DNA of 64,000 nt from Crossaster papposus (GCA_037893245.1 JBAIAA010000074.1:868001-932000); one strand, 5' to 3'. Positions 11,430 to 22,797 are shown, counted from the stretch's first letter. The notes: generated from the letters alone by a model not told the origin. Program-made: numbers and translations.

Positions 11430-12060
11430 ATTTTCTTGACAGAGAAACAATTAATTTGACAGACTGTGAAACACTTTGATTCGAAAGACTGCCAATCGTT
11501 GAGAAATGTAGTACAACAATACCACTTTACTTGAAAATATCAGCACACTAGGAGCCATGGTTTTTTATGATGTTTCAGGCTGTCATTCCTTAATAGTTCA
11601 GTAAAGTATTTCGTGATAATTTAGTCATTTTAAAACCATATCATTGGCAAATGTTGTATACATAGACCGTACAAAAAAATGTGTTTTAGGAATTGGTTTT
11701 TTAAAAGCGCGTGAAACTAAAGAAATTAAATGTGAGAGTTGCTATATGATGAATTTGAATACAAAATGTTTCAAAATAGCCGGGGAAACCTATACAGGTT
11801 GAGTATTTCCCCCTCAAATGCACGACGTAGCGTATAATGTTAGGTACAACAAATTCTTCTAACTACACCGTGAGAATCTCATGAATTTGAGAGGCACAGA
11901 GTAATTTGTTGCACGCCATCTGACTTGCTGCCTTCGTTGCATCATCTTTAATTATTTCGACCCTCTGGGTACGTTTTGTTTTCTAAAGGTTAATTGTATA
12001 CACGTTTGTGTGAATACCTGGACCAACCTTAATTGCTACTGAGGATAGGAGTCTTGTATC
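11430..12060 (+). repeat. Diverged copy of the first part of the tandem unit
   Basis: Matches the region 28500-28980 of the array: 'gtaaagtatttcgtgataat', 'cctatacaggttgagtattt', 'catcatctttaat', 'cgaccctctgggtacg'. This is the upstream flank of the signal-peptide exon at 12737. Confidence 0.75.
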
Positions 12061-12319
12061 GTGCCGTTTTATAAGGAATCGTGACAGTGTTTAGGGCGGC
12101 GATGGGCTTCATTGTTCAATTTTAAAATTACATTTTTGTTCATTTCAAGATGGCGTTTTGTTTGAGCTACAAACTGTAATTCCTGGGGAATGCTCATTGG
12201 TTGTTACGTTACCCGCTTTCAGGATAAGCCCCGCCCATGCTGTGATCTTGCACCAATCCAAAATGTTTTTACTCTCCTTGCAAGCTCAAGCTCGGTTCTG
12301 ATTGGCTGTATGTTGGCTA

Positions 12320-12327
12320 TGACGTCA
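12320..12327 (+). promoter_or_regulatory. CRE-like TGACGTCA in the promoter module
   Basis: A perfect palindromic CREB/ATF-type octamer about 410 bp upstream of the start codon at 12737. It is conserved at the equivalent place in unit 2 (33233-33240) and mutated to TGACGTGA in unit 5 (about 47170). CCAAT-like sites lie nearby. Binding is inferred from motif identity and paralogue conservation. Confidence 0.4.
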
Positions 12328-12657
12328 ACCTTGTCTGTGGTCTGCGGCTGCTTAGCTGATGCGGCAAACTATGTACGTTTGAGTACTTGCCGATATACGA
12401 TGAACGCTAACAGAGTGTTGCGCATTTCTTCTATAAGATACGGTTTAGAGCTACGATGTTATTTAGTCTCCTATCCGTCTGATCGTCGTTCAGTGCTCTC
12501 CATACGTATCTGCCTACTAAAGTCGCGTTGTGTCGCGTTGTGTATCGATTGTTGAAGTCGCTGATGAATAAATCCAAAACGAATTCTCAATCTTTGCATT
12601 ATTCGGGCAAAGCTTCGGTTTAGTTTTAAGTTTAGGCCTTCCCGATTGTTGTCGAGT

Positions 12658-12664
12658 TATAATT
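12658..12664 (+). promoter_or_regulatory. TATA-like box of first-exon copy 1
   Basis: TTATAAT after 'gttgtcgag', about 78 bp upstream of the ATG. Paralogues have TATATAC (19771) and TTATAAG (33559) after the same 'gttgtcgag' context, and the 61-kb gene has TATATAAT at 60975, each about 100 bp from its ATG. Confidence 0.5.
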
Positions 12665-12736
12665 GGCGTTGGCGTGTGAGTCGTTGATAAATACACCCAG
12701 CGGATTGGCGCTCGGAATTCACCGGAATCTTGGAGA

Positions 12737-12782
12737 ATGGACGGACCAGCAGCTTTGGTTCTGATGCTGTCGGGAATGGCAG
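12737..12782 (+). CDS. Signal-peptide first exon, copy 1 (MDGPAALVLMLSGMA-)
   Basis: A short exon of 15 codons plus one base: ATG, a small polar start, a hydrophobic core (AALVLML), then ATGGCAG followed directly by a strong donor (gtaag). It therefore ends in phase 1. The same length, frame and donor are found at 19872 and 33663, and a related exon at 61077. Expected role: secretion signal of a cysteine-rich extracellular protein. The nearest downstream matching phase-1 exon is at 27169, with another first exon (19872) in between, so whether this copy is spliced to anything is unknown. Confidence 0.5.
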
Positions 12783-12808
12783 GTAAGATTGAATTTCTGT
12801 CACTTGTG

Positions 12809-13650
12809 GTATTTCCTCGAATCCTTGACCTGTTTGTGAGCAATTGTAGACAAGCCCCATCAGGATCAGGGACGTGTTATATACATCTTTCTCATTTTGT
12901 TGTCTGTTAACTTTTCGTTTCTAAAGCAATATTCATCAAAAATCCATTGGAAGATATGATACACCATTGGTAATTGCTTGAGTTATCAAGAATGGGTGGA
13001 TTTTGGAATTGTTTTTTATAGTAAATATCCGAAGTTTTACAATCATGGATGCCGACAAAACAAACTAGAAAAACGGCGTTTGTTTTCAACCAGCGTCGGG
13101 TAGTTCTTGTTCTTTCCTTTTTGTTAGCAATCGCCGTCTGGCGATCGCGATTTTTTTAATCAAATTAATTTCGGAACAATTACGGGATATCTAGCGCAAT
13201 AATTTTGCTGGATGACTAAAATCATTATTTACTTTCAAATAAGTAAGATATTTCCTAATAATTCGGTTGTAAAATTGTTCGATATCTGCAAATGGTGTAC
13301 CCTATACCTTTTAAGGACTTTACTGCCAAGTGGGTAATTTACCCAAAGATGATCGCATTGTTCACAGTGTTGTAAGTCTAGAGACTTAGGCCGATATTCA
13401 TAGAAGCCTGCTGAGGCTAGTTGGCTGCTAAAAAGACCCCTATATGGCAGGTAGGCATAGTTGAAAGCTAATTGATATTCATACAACTTTGATAAGCGTA
13501 TGGTTACTAAGTTGGCTGCTATTTAGTCCTGAAGTTAGAGTTGATCTCGGGTGTCTCTAAGTCACTGAGACGCTGAGTTAATACGGAATAGTCCTATAGC
13601 ATATCAATGCGGTACTGTGTATCTGTATACTCACTGGGCAACATTCAGTG
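12809..13650 (+). repeat. Segmental duplicate, copy B (intron 1 after first exon 1)
   Basis: Near-identical to 10025-10860. The duplicate is interrupted at 13651 and resumes at 14462 ('ctggtccatacatgtacatt'), so the insertion can be sized by comparison with copy A. Confidence 0.88.
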
Positions 13651-14318
13651 TTGTTATACCACGGCAATAGATTGTGAATTTGTATTGGTCGAGAAGCGTT
13701 CACGTGACATGCAACAAAAACGCATGTATCCGAGTGTGCCGATGTATGTGAGCATGGTATGAGTGATGTCCGCCGAGTACGCGTGGTACATGAGTTCATG
13801 TACCCCACGGGGTACATGAACTTTCTTTTTCCAGGCCGCGGAATCTTTTTTTACACGCTAGCGCATAGCCTGGCCGGCCATTTCTGTGATAAATACCATG
13901 GAAGCGACTGATATTAGAGTCTAGCAACGCTGTGTTATATTAGCTGGTACTACGTAAATTGATGTATGTTCCCGTGCGATGTAAACAGGGAACAGTGAAG
14001 TTAGCACTAACGACCGCCATTGTTGTTTACACCGGCTTTCGTTTATGCTGTTCGTCTGCTTTTTTTCTGTTCCAATTTTGCCTTATTTTCTCCGTAATGT
14101 CGGCAGACGACAGCATTAAGTCACCTCCAAAGAAGCGATTTCTGTCTCGTTCAAAAGAGGAGATCAGAAATTTGATTTTCGAGCAGGACAGCGCCAGTAC
14201 GAAGAAAAACACGGAACATTCAGTGCGACTACTTCGGCAATTTTGCACCGCAACGGGAACGGACCCATAACAAACAATTCTTGCCTGCTGTAATCTATTA
14301 CCGTGGTATAACAAAACA
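13651..14318. mobile_element. TIR element carrying a Crypton-like ORF fragment
   Basis: The left end 'ttgttataccacggcaatag' and right end (reverse complement at about 14295-14318) form an inverted repeat of about 23 bp. The whole stretch 13651-14461 is absent from the paralogous site near 10860, which gives direct evidence of insertion. The internal ORF at 14097-14270 occupies the right third. No transposase of its own is visible. Confidence 0.65.
14097..14270 (+). pseudogene. N-terminal fragment resembling Crypton-type (DUF3504-like) proteins
   Basis: A 57-residue frame starting MSADDS with a basic SPPKKR segment, then the pattern 'DSASTKKNTEHSVRLLRQFC'. This pattern is typical of the start of the tyrosine-recombinase-related domain in Crypton transposons and host proteins derived from them (QRICH1/ZMYM2/KIAA1958 group). 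It stops just before the right inverted repeat, so all catalytic residues are missing. Family assignment is from memory of the motif and is moderate. It could be the true start of a degraded element or a captured exon. Confidence 0.45.
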
Positions 14319-14461
14319 ATTGTTGCCTGCTGTGATATGGTCCATGGCGTTTTGTACACCCTCGGGGGCAAATGGCACCCTCGGCTTCGCATCGGGTGCC
14401 ATTTTCCCCCTCGGGTGTACAAAACGCCATGGACCATGTCACAGCAGGCAACAATTGTTAA
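14319..14461. mobile_element. Perfect-arm hairpin element with CTCGGCTTCGC loop
   Basis: Arms of about 64 bp ('caattgttgcctgctgtg', 'ccatggcgttttgtacaccc') face their complements around a loop containing 'ctcggcttcgc'. It adjoins the TIR element and shares the 'ttgcctgctgt' motif with its right end, so the two may be one family. Confidence 0.8.
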
Positions 14462-14570
14462 CTGGTCCATACATGTACATTCAAGGAGGCGCACTCGTTC
14501 CTGTGTTATAATTTCTCTCTATCAACTATAAGATCCTGTACTCTTAAATTATGAAACATGTACAATTCTC

Positions 14571-15040
14571 AATTAGAAAAACGTCCACTGAGGCGTCAAT
14601 GCCCCGCTCTTCTATAACTTCGCCAATTATAATTCGCCATTGCCTCTCAGTTGTTTGTTAATGGTCGGCTACTGCTGCAGAGTGCAGCAGCCTAATTCAA
14701 GTCCCATTGAAAACAGTGTAAAATCAACAATGTTCAGGACCAAGTTTCATGCACACCGACATGGGGTTTCTCAAACAACAATCAGATTATTGTCTTGGTC
14801 TTTATCTTTCCATTTCTTTTCAATTTTTAGTGGGTTAGCAAATTACATTTTTTAATATTCACACCAAAAGAAACTCACCTCCCGAAAAGTGATACTTCCC
14901 GAGCCTGCAAGCAGCCATTTTACAAATGGCATCCCTCCACGTTCTATGGAAATTAGAACCCATTTTTCAACCGTAATTTTGCCAAGTATGCCCCCAGATT
15001 GAAGCTAAAAAACCAGAGAGTTGATCCTATGCTATATGCT
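14571..15040. other. Unassigned spacer
   Basis: No gene or terminal repeat recognised. A short inverted motif 'ctgctgcagagtgcagcag' lies at about 14671-14689. Confidence 0.4.
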
Positions 15041-16860
15041 AATGTTCTATTGGTTGTGGGAAATCTAGCCCTATGCTAGGTGAGGATAATTTACAAGGCT
15101 ACTTTCTTATTGACATCTTTGTGTTTACTATCAAGAACGTCTTTTAATTCATCAAACGTTTCCGCTATAAATACAGTGTTTTTTTCATCACTATAATTAG
15201 CTTCACGTGTCTTCCCTTTACCATGTTTTACCTTCCACATCGCCATGCCTGTGTAGATATCCATGCACAAATAATAGGCCACACGTATCAGATTTACTGT
15301 TGTTCATAAAGCAATTTTACCCATCCAAAAATATAAAAAAACTATTGAAATGCAAATTCACATTTTATAGTTTTTGTTTGTTTGACAAACTGCCTAATGT
15401 CCTAGCTGCGTGTTTAAAATATCTAGCTGGGCCGATATTTATAAAAGCCTGCTAAGCCCAGTTGGCGGCTAAAATGGCCCCTAGTTGACAGCCAAGCCTA
15501 GTTGGAAGCTAAGTGATAATCATAAATCATTTGCTAAGCTTAGTCTGTTGCTAAGTTGGCTGCTGACGTTAGGGTTGATCTGGGGTGTCTACAAGTTACT
15601 AGTTAGCAACTAAATCGTTTGTTACGTAACATTTGACATTGGATAACATGGTTCTTGGATTCAAATCTAAGTTTTGAGAGACTATTTTTTGTTAATCTCC
15701 CAATGTTATATTGGTTGTTGTGAATCTAGCCCTATGCTGGGTGAGGATAATTTCCCAAGCATCTTTCTTCTTGCGATTGGAGTAGTGTGCTTACTCTCAA
15801 AAAGTTTTTCAATTCACCAAAGTTTTTGCTATAAATACGATGTTTTTATATAATTAGCTTCACGTTTCTTCCCTTTACCATGTTTTACCTTCCACATCAC
15901 CATGCCTGTGTAGATATCCATGCACACATAATAGGCCACACGTATCAAATTTACTGATGTTCATAAAGCAATTTTACCCATCCAAAAATCACAATACCCT
16001 ATTAAAACGCAAAATCATATTTTCTATTTTGTGTTTGTTTGACGAACTGCCTAATGTCCTAGCTGTGTGTTTGAAATATCTAGCTGGGCCGATATTTATA
16101 AAAGCCTGCTAAGCCCAGTTGGCGGCTAAAATGGCCCCTAGTTGACAGCCAAGCCTAATTGGAAGCTAAGTGATAATCATAAATCATTTGCTAAGCTTAG
16201 TCTGTTGCTAAGTTGGCTGCTGACGTTAGATTTGATCTGGGGTGTCTACAAGTTACTAGTTAGCAACTAAATCGTTTGTTACGTAACCTTTTGACATTGG
16301 ATAACATGGTTCTTGGATTCAAATCTACGTTTTAAGAGACTATTTTTTTTCTTTTTTTTCTAATGTTATATTGGTTGTTGGGAATCTAGCCCTATGCTGG
16401 ATGAGGATAAATTCCTAAGCATCTTTCTTCTTGCGATTGGTGTTGGCATCTTTGTGCTTACTCTCAAAAACGTTTTTCAATTCATCAAACTTTCCCGCTA
16501 TAAATAAGTTTTGTTTTTTATCACTCTAATTAGCTTTATATGTTTCTTTCATTTGCCATGTTTACCTTCCGCATCGCCATGCTTGTGTAGATTTCAATGC
16601 ATACATATAGGCCTCATGGGTCAGAATTACTGATGTTCCTAAAAGTCATTTGACCCATCCAAAACATCACCTTACCCTATTGACATGCAAATTCGCATTT
16701 TACGGTTTTTGGGGGTTTGAGGAACTGCCTTTTGTCCTAGCAGAGTGCTTAACATATCTAGCTGCCAACTAGCTGGCAATATTCTTAGCAAGGTTTTATG
16801 AATAGAAAATTTGTTGGTAACCACGGAGCAGAAAATTACGGATTTATCGGGCTGCTAAGG
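15041..16860. repeat. Tandem trimer, period about 660 bp
   Basis: Landmarks recur at about 15050, 15710 and 16372 ('ttggttgt...atctagccctatgct') and at about 15246, 15905 and 16577 ('tgtgtagat...ccatgcac'). Each unit also has 'gcctgctaagcccagttgg' and 'ataacatggttcttggattc'. The third unit is truncated and more diverged. Segments of this family recur, partly inverted, inside every unit of the 28-58 kb array and near 10600 and 13400. A 63-residue minus frame at 15091-15282 is broken in the other copies, so it is not supported as a gene. Confidence 0.88.
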
Positions 16861-16863
16861 CTA

Positions 16864-17521
16864 ATGGCCCAGTCACAATGTCGGCGATCTGTCGGGGATT
16901 AGTTTTGGCCGGGGGTCGTCGTAGAAAATAAAGAATCCTTGAACAATCCTAGCAATAATCCTAATAAAAGTGGAGCAGTCACATTGTCTGAGATTTTTTC
17001 AAGGATTTTGACCCGGTTTTGTCGAAAAATCGTGGGATTAGCATCGGAGACGATATCTGCGAGCAGATATTACTACGATTCTACTGTACGATTCGTCGGA
17101 GACGATCACAGAAAGCGTACGAATCGTCGCAGGGCGCCTCCGATTCAGTCGGAGGGCGCCGGAGACCACTCGCAGACATTGAATCTCAACCTGAATTTCC
17201 AATCCCACACAGAATCTTGCGACTAGTCTCAGATTATTCGGAGGACGCCTCCGATTAATCGGAGGGCATCGTAGGTCATCGGAGATTGTGTCTGGGATGC
17301 CCAAAATGGGTGAAAAATCTTGCGAGCAATCTTAACATTTTAAGTTCAAAGTTGGGGACCGCGACGGGTGTGGCGATGCCAAAAAAATCTGCGACAAGCC
17401 GCAGGCGTCCGGAGAGCGCCTCCGACGGGTGCAAAATCGTGAGATCTGTCTCAAGATTTTGTTCAAATTTCCCGGTTTTACCCATCGCCGACGCATCGCA
17501 ACTGATTTGTGACTGGCCCAT
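16864..17521. mobile_element. Non-autonomous TIR transposon with TA target duplication (TIR ATGGCCCAGTCACAA)
   Basis: The left end is 'atggcccagtcacaatgtc' and the right end is the near-complement '...ttgtgactggcccat', flanked by TA at 16862-16863 and 17522-17523. Outside, the host repeat reads through (gctaaggc-TA-gttggctgct), as expected at an insertion site. The interior is dominated by reiterated 'tcggagg', 'gcgcctccg' and 'gacgatc' motifs in both orientations. The short frames inside are by-products. Confidence 0.8.
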
Positions 17522-18210
17522 TAGTTGGCTGCTATGTTAGCAGGCTTTTATGAATATTGGCCCTAGTCCCGGTCTGAAGGACGTCTCGAGATCTTCGTTG
17601 AAGTCTCGGCCTTGGTCTCGGTCTCGTCCTAACAAAGTCTCGAGTCTCAGAGGGCTCGTCTCGGCCCCGGTCGCAATTGTTTTCCCAAACAGGAATGCCA
17701 TTACGAGGCAATGCTTGCTCTTGATTGGTCGAAAACGTCTACGTCATCAACTTGGTAATTCAACATGTCTGCGCCTATGTTATGTTGATTCGATTAACAT
17801 GATCAGGAAAATACGCACAGAAATACCTATTCAAAATTATCCTGACCTTTAAGTAGATATATATAAGTAGATATATTACACTTATTACCGATTATGCATT
17901 TATGTATTCATTACGTTCCAGTACGCACAATTTGCCACTTATATCGCTGTTTTCTTTGCGTCCTATCCATCCTTGTCAAGTTGGTCATCATAGGCTATTG
18001 TGTTGGTGGCGTGTATTGTGTGCATTATGTATAGCATTCGCTTCAGGCTTGTCAGGAGGCTGACAGTGTCTTTTATCAGTTTATTAGCCCATTGTGGTGT
18101 GTGCCATCGATCGCTCTGTGGCCGATGCAGTATTACTGTGCCATTTTTGCAGCGGCTGTAGAATTTATAGTCGCTGTCAGAAACGTTTGTCGCTATCGTT
18201 TTGGCCTTTG
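17522..18210. other. Repeat remnant plus 'gtctcgg' low-complexity tract
   Basis: 17524-17565 continues the 15-kb repeat. 17566-17680 is rich in 'ggtctcg' reiterations. The rest shows no recognisable feature. Confidence 0.5.
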
Positions 18211-18217
18211 GAGCATT

Positions 18218-18456
18218 CATCAAAAATCTGTTTCTATAACTCCATTAACAATTCTCTTGTCAGCCGTGTTGTTTTCATTGAAAATGCATTGAAAAGACAT
18301 GGCCGCTCAAAACCCACGAATTTGTAATGGAACTTATAGGAACATTACAAATTCGTGGGTTTGAGCGGCCATGGTTTTTCAATGCATTTTCAATGAAAAC
18401 AAACATGGCCGACAAGAGAATTGTTAATGAAAGTTATAGAAACAGATTTTTCTTTG
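18218..18456. mobile_element. Palindromic MITE, arms of about 110 bp
   Basis: Left arm blocks 'aaaatctgtttctataact', 'attgaaaatgcattg' and 'cacgaatttgtaatg' are mirrored in the right arm around a centre near 18337. There is no coding potential despite short open frames. Confidence 0.85.
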
Positions 18457-18587
18457 ACTTTTGTCAGACCTGACATGTCAAAATCTGTTTTGGTCAAACA
18501 AATTAGATTTACACAAATCAAAACTTTTTCAAACTCGGTTGGGTAATAAATGCTTCAGAGGCCAACACGGTAGCGACAGATCATCAT

Positions 18588-18710
18588 GGGGTGGGGGGGG
18601 TGGGGGTGGGGGTGGGGGTGTTGTGGGGGGGGAGGTGGGGTGAAGAGGTGGGGAGGTGAGGTGGGGAGGTGGGGTGGGGGTTGGGGAGGTGGGGGTGGGG
18701 AGGTGGGGAG
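18588..18710 (+). repeat. G-rich tract (GGGGT/GGGGAGGT)n
   Basis: A near-continuous series of G3-G8 runs spaced by T, A or GA: strong G-quadruplex potential on the plus strand. Proline-rich minus frames here are artefacts. Confidence 0.9.
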
Positions 18711-19152
18711 GTAACATTAGTCTAGAGAGTGTATGGGTATGGGGAGTCCCTCGGTCTCATATCGTGCTGGATACTGCTATCAGGCGAAAAGGTTTAGTTA
18801 TCCTTTAAAAAAAATGACGTCAAGGAGAGTTTGCGCATGCGTGAGCGAAACATCACGTTGGCTTTACCCCAGCCTTTTGTTAAACCCTGAACGGTTCCAT
18901 TATTACGTGTCAAACCAGACTCGGAACAAATTGTTCTTTATGCTCTGTTAAACGTCTGCCGTTTTGCAACACGCGGGTACGGCAGGATATAAATTAGCGA
19001 ATGTATACAGTGCATGTACGTGTCGTACGTGTATATACCGGCCCTTTTGAAGAAAAATTGCAATTGTCATATCCAATGGTGCATATACAACCTTGAAGGT
19101 AATTTACAACAATTGGTTTTGCTGTAATTTTTAGAAATAGATGTATTTTCTG
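18711..19152. other. Spacer
   Basis: Nothing recognised. Confidence 0.4.
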
Positions 19153-19220
19153 GTTTTTTTTTTTTTTTTTTTTTTTTTTTTGGGGGGGGAGGGGGGGGGG
19201 GGGTGGGGGAGGGGGGGGGT
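19153..19220 (+). repeat. Poly-T followed by G-rich run
   Basis: About 30 T, then some 40 bases of G with scattered A and T. Another G-quadruplex-prone tract. Confidence 0.9.
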
Positions 19221-19362
19221 AGTGTGTTGCATCAAATAACACTGACTTGTTCGACGCTTTGGGTTTGCGTTGACGCTGGAAAGTTCAGGAAAACCAATCT
19301 TGTTCTTGTAGTCTGGTTCCCTGACTCTACATAAGATGGAACAGAACAATGTATATATGATA

Positions 19363-19640
19363 CTAGCAGGATGCCGCGCTTCGGGCGGCACCTGCTAGCT
19401 AGGTGAAATCGTAACTTATAGATACATCTTTTGACGTCTTAAAAACATAATGGATTGTATGAAAAACAAATCGCGAAATTTAGCGAGTAGAGTACCAGCT
19501 AGAAAGTATTTCGAGCGCACGAAATTATTTCGAGCTCACGAACAATTTTTTTTGGAGCGCACGAAGTCCTTTCGTGGCTACGAAAACTTTTCGAAAACTT
19601 TTCGAGCTCACGAAATAAGTTATTTTGAGTGCACGAAAAA
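19363..19640. other. Hairpin resembling a Helitron 3' end, then 'cacgaaa' motif cluster
   Basis: On the minus strand the sequence forms a GC hairpin (tgccgcccgaagcgcggca), then 'tcctgctag' followed by T, like the hairpin-CTRR terminus of Helitrons. No matching 5' end is confirmed. Positions 19505-19640 hold repeated 'cgagcncacgaa' motifs in loose tandem. Confidence 0.35.
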
Positions 19641-19770
19641 AACTCAAATTATTAAAGTCGCGTCGGTGTCCCGATCGTTGAAGTCGCTGATGAATACATC
19701 CAAAACGATATTTCTATATTTGCATTAATCGGGCAAAGCTTCGGTTTACGCTTCCCGATTGTTGTCGAGT

Positions 19771-19777
19771 TATATAC
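19771..19777 (+). promoter_or_regulatory. TATA box of first-exon copy 2
   Basis: TATATAC after 'gttgtcgagt', 101 bp upstream of the ATG at 19872; same spacing as at 33559 and 60975. Confidence 0.55.
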
Positions 19778-19871
19778 GTGGGCATAGTAGCACTAGTTTG
19801 CGTTGGCGTGTGAGTCGTTGATAATTACATCCTAGTGGATTGGTGCTCAGAATTCACTTGAATCTTGGAGA

Positions 19872-19917
19872 ATGGACGGAGCAGCAGCTGTGGTTCTGAT
19901 GCTGTCAACAATGGCAG
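19872..19917 (+). CDS. Signal-peptide first exon, copy 2 (MDGAAAVVLMLSTMA-)
   Basis: Fifteen codons plus one base, then donor gtaag (19918). It differs from copy 1 by a few residues with the hydrophobic core kept. Ending in phase 1, it would join in frame to the phase-1 acceptor at 27168, giving a signal peptide followed by a cysteine-rich module. That intron would be about 7.3 kb and would contain a SINE and a dead Ty3/gypsy element in antisense. The splice is inferred from phase and homology with the 61-63 kb gene. This is the most plausible partner of the 27169 exon. Confidence 0.55.
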
Positions 19918-20010
19918 GTAAGATTTATTATCTGTTACATGTGGTATTTCCTCGAATCCTTGACCTGTTTGTCAGCAATTGTAGACAATCTCCATCAGGA
20001 TCAGGGACGT

Positions 20011-20271
20011 AGTGTATTAATATTATTAATTCTTTCTGGTAATGAAACCAAGGATCCCTCAAAAGCGCCCAATGCACTGTAGCTCGCAACTCTGAATAAA
20101 CCTGTAAAGAAAACACAAATGAAAAAAAGGTACAGTTTTGAAGGTTGGAGACAAACCCACGGAATCAGACAGGGACTGAAAACCCAATCCATACATTTGC
20201 CTAGGCCGGATTCGAACCCGGGTCACAGCGGTGGAAGGCAAGAAAAGAACCGCTACGCCAACCTAATTCCC
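20011..20271 (-). mobile_element. tRNA-derived SINE, second 3'-tail type
   Basis: On the minus strand: GTTGGCGTAGCGGTTC (A-box region), GGTTCGAATCCGG (B box), then a tail ending 'tttcattaccagaaagaat' and TAATAA. It is absent from the paralogous introns at 10085 and 12877, which read straight from the 'gggacgt' flank into 'ctcattttgttg'. It is present at the same site in every copy from here to 56 kb. Confidence 0.85.
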
Positions 20272-20985
20272 TCTCATTTTGTTGTGTGTAAACCTTTCGT
20301 TTCTAAAGCAATATTCATCAACAATCAATTTAAAGGTAGGATACACTATTGGTAATTCAATTTTTTTGACAATTACGGAATATCTAGCGCAGTCATTTTG
20401 CTGGATGCCTGGAATTATTTACTTTTAAATAAGTAAAATATTTGTAAATATTTCGGTAGTAAAATTGTTTGATTTCTGTAAAATGGTGTACCCTAACTGC
20501 GACGTACCACCGTACTTGTTTTCGAAGTCGCTTCGCAGTAAATTTTTTTTTATAGATTTGTCATCATTTTTTTAAATAAATCTCATAGTTCAGGTATTCC
20601 TAGTTCAAAACATGCCGAATAGCATGGTAAGTGCTGCTTGAACCCTAGTTGAACCAGTGACCCAGCTTTTAGCAAAGCAAAGTGCTGCCCCACGAGTACC
20701 CATTACATTGTGTACATAAAGGGGCCTTTCAAGTCTGGGTTTTCCAGACCTACCCAAGCATTTAATCATGCTATTGTTGTCTTGCCCCATTCAACAACAC
20801 CTGCTGGGATCGAATATATTCAGACATTATGGGAAAGTACTGTGTTGACATATAAAGCCATTAAACCGAACAGCATGGGGGTTACACACGAAATACAACC
20901 GACTTTGAAAAAAGTACGGACACGCGTTCGTGTAAAAACAAAATGGCCGCACGTCGCAAGGTTAAGGACTTCACTTCCAAAAAAG
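20272..20985. other. Intron-type unit sequence, then unassigned DNA
   Basis: 20272-20500 matches the intron-1 block of the array ('taaagcaatattcatcaa', 'atatctagcgcag'). 20500-20985 has no recognised feature. Confidence 0.5.
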
Positions 20986-21243
20986 CGGATAATTTTCTTC
21001 CCGCGATTGGTGTTGTCGTCATTATGCTTACTCTCAAGAACGTCTTTTAATATTGAACCTTTCCGCTATAAATACGGTTTGTTTATCACTATAATTAGCT
21101 TTACGTTTTTTCCCTGTAGCATGTTTACCTTCCACATCGCCACGCTTTAGTAGATTTCAATGCACACATTATGGGCCTCATGTCTCAGATTTACTGCTGT
21201 CCATAAAGCCATTTGACCCATTCAAAAATCACCATACCCTATT
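20986..21243. repeat. Fourth copy of the 660-bp repeat, truncated
   Basis: Shares 'cttactctcaa', 'ctataaatac', 'acatcgcca' and 'accataccctattg' with the 15-16.8 kb trimer and is cut off at 21243 where the retroelement begins. Confidence 0.75.
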
Positions 21244-21845
21244 GTAACGTAGAACCGTTTGCTTGGGTCGATACACACAGGAAGGAGACCCAAGCCAGGC
21301 ATTTTCTGGTTTCGGTGGTTTATAGGCCGTATATTCTAACTACTTCTGTGGTAGAACACTGACATGAAGTTTACCGTTAAAACGCGGCACTAAAACCGCT
21401 CCAGCGCTTGCGCCATCCGGAACATATTGCCTAGGCGTACTTGTAGGGCTCCACTGAGCAGTTCCACCATGGAACCGCTCTGGTGCCCTCTACTGACCAA
21501 CCGGCACAGACGCTACACATCCGCCGTCGAGGACCTTGTTCGTCTTAAAACAGGACGGCGGGCATCTACCGCCGCACACCCGGAATACCCGGACATAAGG
21601 CGCGAGACGCCAACAACAACACAACAACAACAAAAATTAGTCAAAGTTCGTCTAGGATGTGGGAGGTGGCCGGCGCCGAAACTCGGCCTGCCTAAACAGC
21701 TGCTCCCAGAACTCTTGTGGGACGTTGTCAGGGTAGCATGGAGTGGGGCGTTCAAGGGTGCAGCAGTTTTCCCAGGGAGGCCGTACTGCTGCCCCTCGTA
21801 CGGCTGCAGGAGTCGGTGGTAGGTCCTCCCCACCCGACTGGTCAC

Positions 21846-22797
21846 TCATGTCCCCCGGTGGCACCGCAGAAGGACCCCCGGCACTGGGCTGGATGCTAGT
21901 GATGCCTGCCCGTCCGGAGGCGGCTGTCCTTCCTCCGTGACTCGGTTTGGGTCCGCCGGTTGGTCCCGTGCAGCACGTCTCCACCAGTCCACCTGGGCGT
22001 CACCCAAGTACGGTTTCAGTTGGTTGAAATGGCCCACATTTGCCTTGGCGCGTGGCCACTTTTGGATCTGGTAGGTGACGTCGTCGGGCCTCTTCAGCAC
22101 GGGCCCGTCCCACCAGCACTGCAGCTTGGGCGTGCGACCCACCTTCATGGAGTGGGTGTAGAGCCACACGGCGCGTCCGGGCTCGTAGCCCGACGATCGT
22201 ACTGTTGCTTCTGGTGCGTCTGGCTTCCCTTCAGGTGTTGCCGAGCGAACTCGTGAGCGCGCTCTATCTTCGCCCTTAACTCGTCCACATACTACTGTTC
22301 CGTCGCCCTAACGTCGGCTCCTCTAGCTGGCCCACCACCAAGTCCAACGGAAGTCGCACCTCCCCCGCTTCACCATTTCGTTGGACTGAGGGTGGAACGG
22401 TGTAGTGCGGGTCTTGTAGACACCCAGTAGACGGCAGGTGTCCTGGAAGAGCCGGGCCTCGAATTCCCTCTCCTGATCTGTGTGGATCTCGAGGGGGGCG
22501 CCGAATTAGATGCTTGTATTCCCGGTATTGGTCTTTGGAAACCGCCCGTGAGGTTCTGTACATCGGCGCACCTACCAAGTACTGCTGCAGTGGGGCCCGG
22601 AGAGGTCGAGGGGCTGGCTTCTTGGACCCACACTTGTGGCATTTCCGGCACCACTCCGCCGCCTGACGTTGCATCCTCCGGAAGTACATCGACTCCTGTT
22701 TCAGCCAAGCAACCGTCCGGGCGACCCCCAAGTGCCCCGATGTCCTGCCATCATGGGTCAACCGCAAGACGCCCTTCATCCACGTCCGCCGGACCAC
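21846..22797 (-). pseudogene. Integrase region of the Ty3/gypsy element
   Basis: The HHCC zinc-binding module is visible (GHLGVARTVAWL then CRKCHKC). Next is a core in shifted frames with a recognisable second-Asp segment (EIHTDQEREFE). The C-terminal chromodomain-proximal GPY/F-like segment is at 21846-22169 (LQCWWDGPV, HFNQLKPYL). The part of the core bearing the first catalytic Asp appears deleted. At least two frame changes are needed to read through. Confidence 0.8.

Noticed and set aside
15091-15282. 63-residue minus-strand frame (MAYYLCMDIYTGMAMW...)
   Set aside because: Broken in the other three copies of the same repeat; no recognised family.
18529-18717. Proline/threonine-rich minus-strand frame
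   Set aside because: Translation of the G-rich tract.
21244-21640. Complete LTR
   Set aside because: One plausible edge at 21244 but no second copy could be matched at the other end by eye; a self-alignment of 21200-21700 against 26000-27100 would decide.
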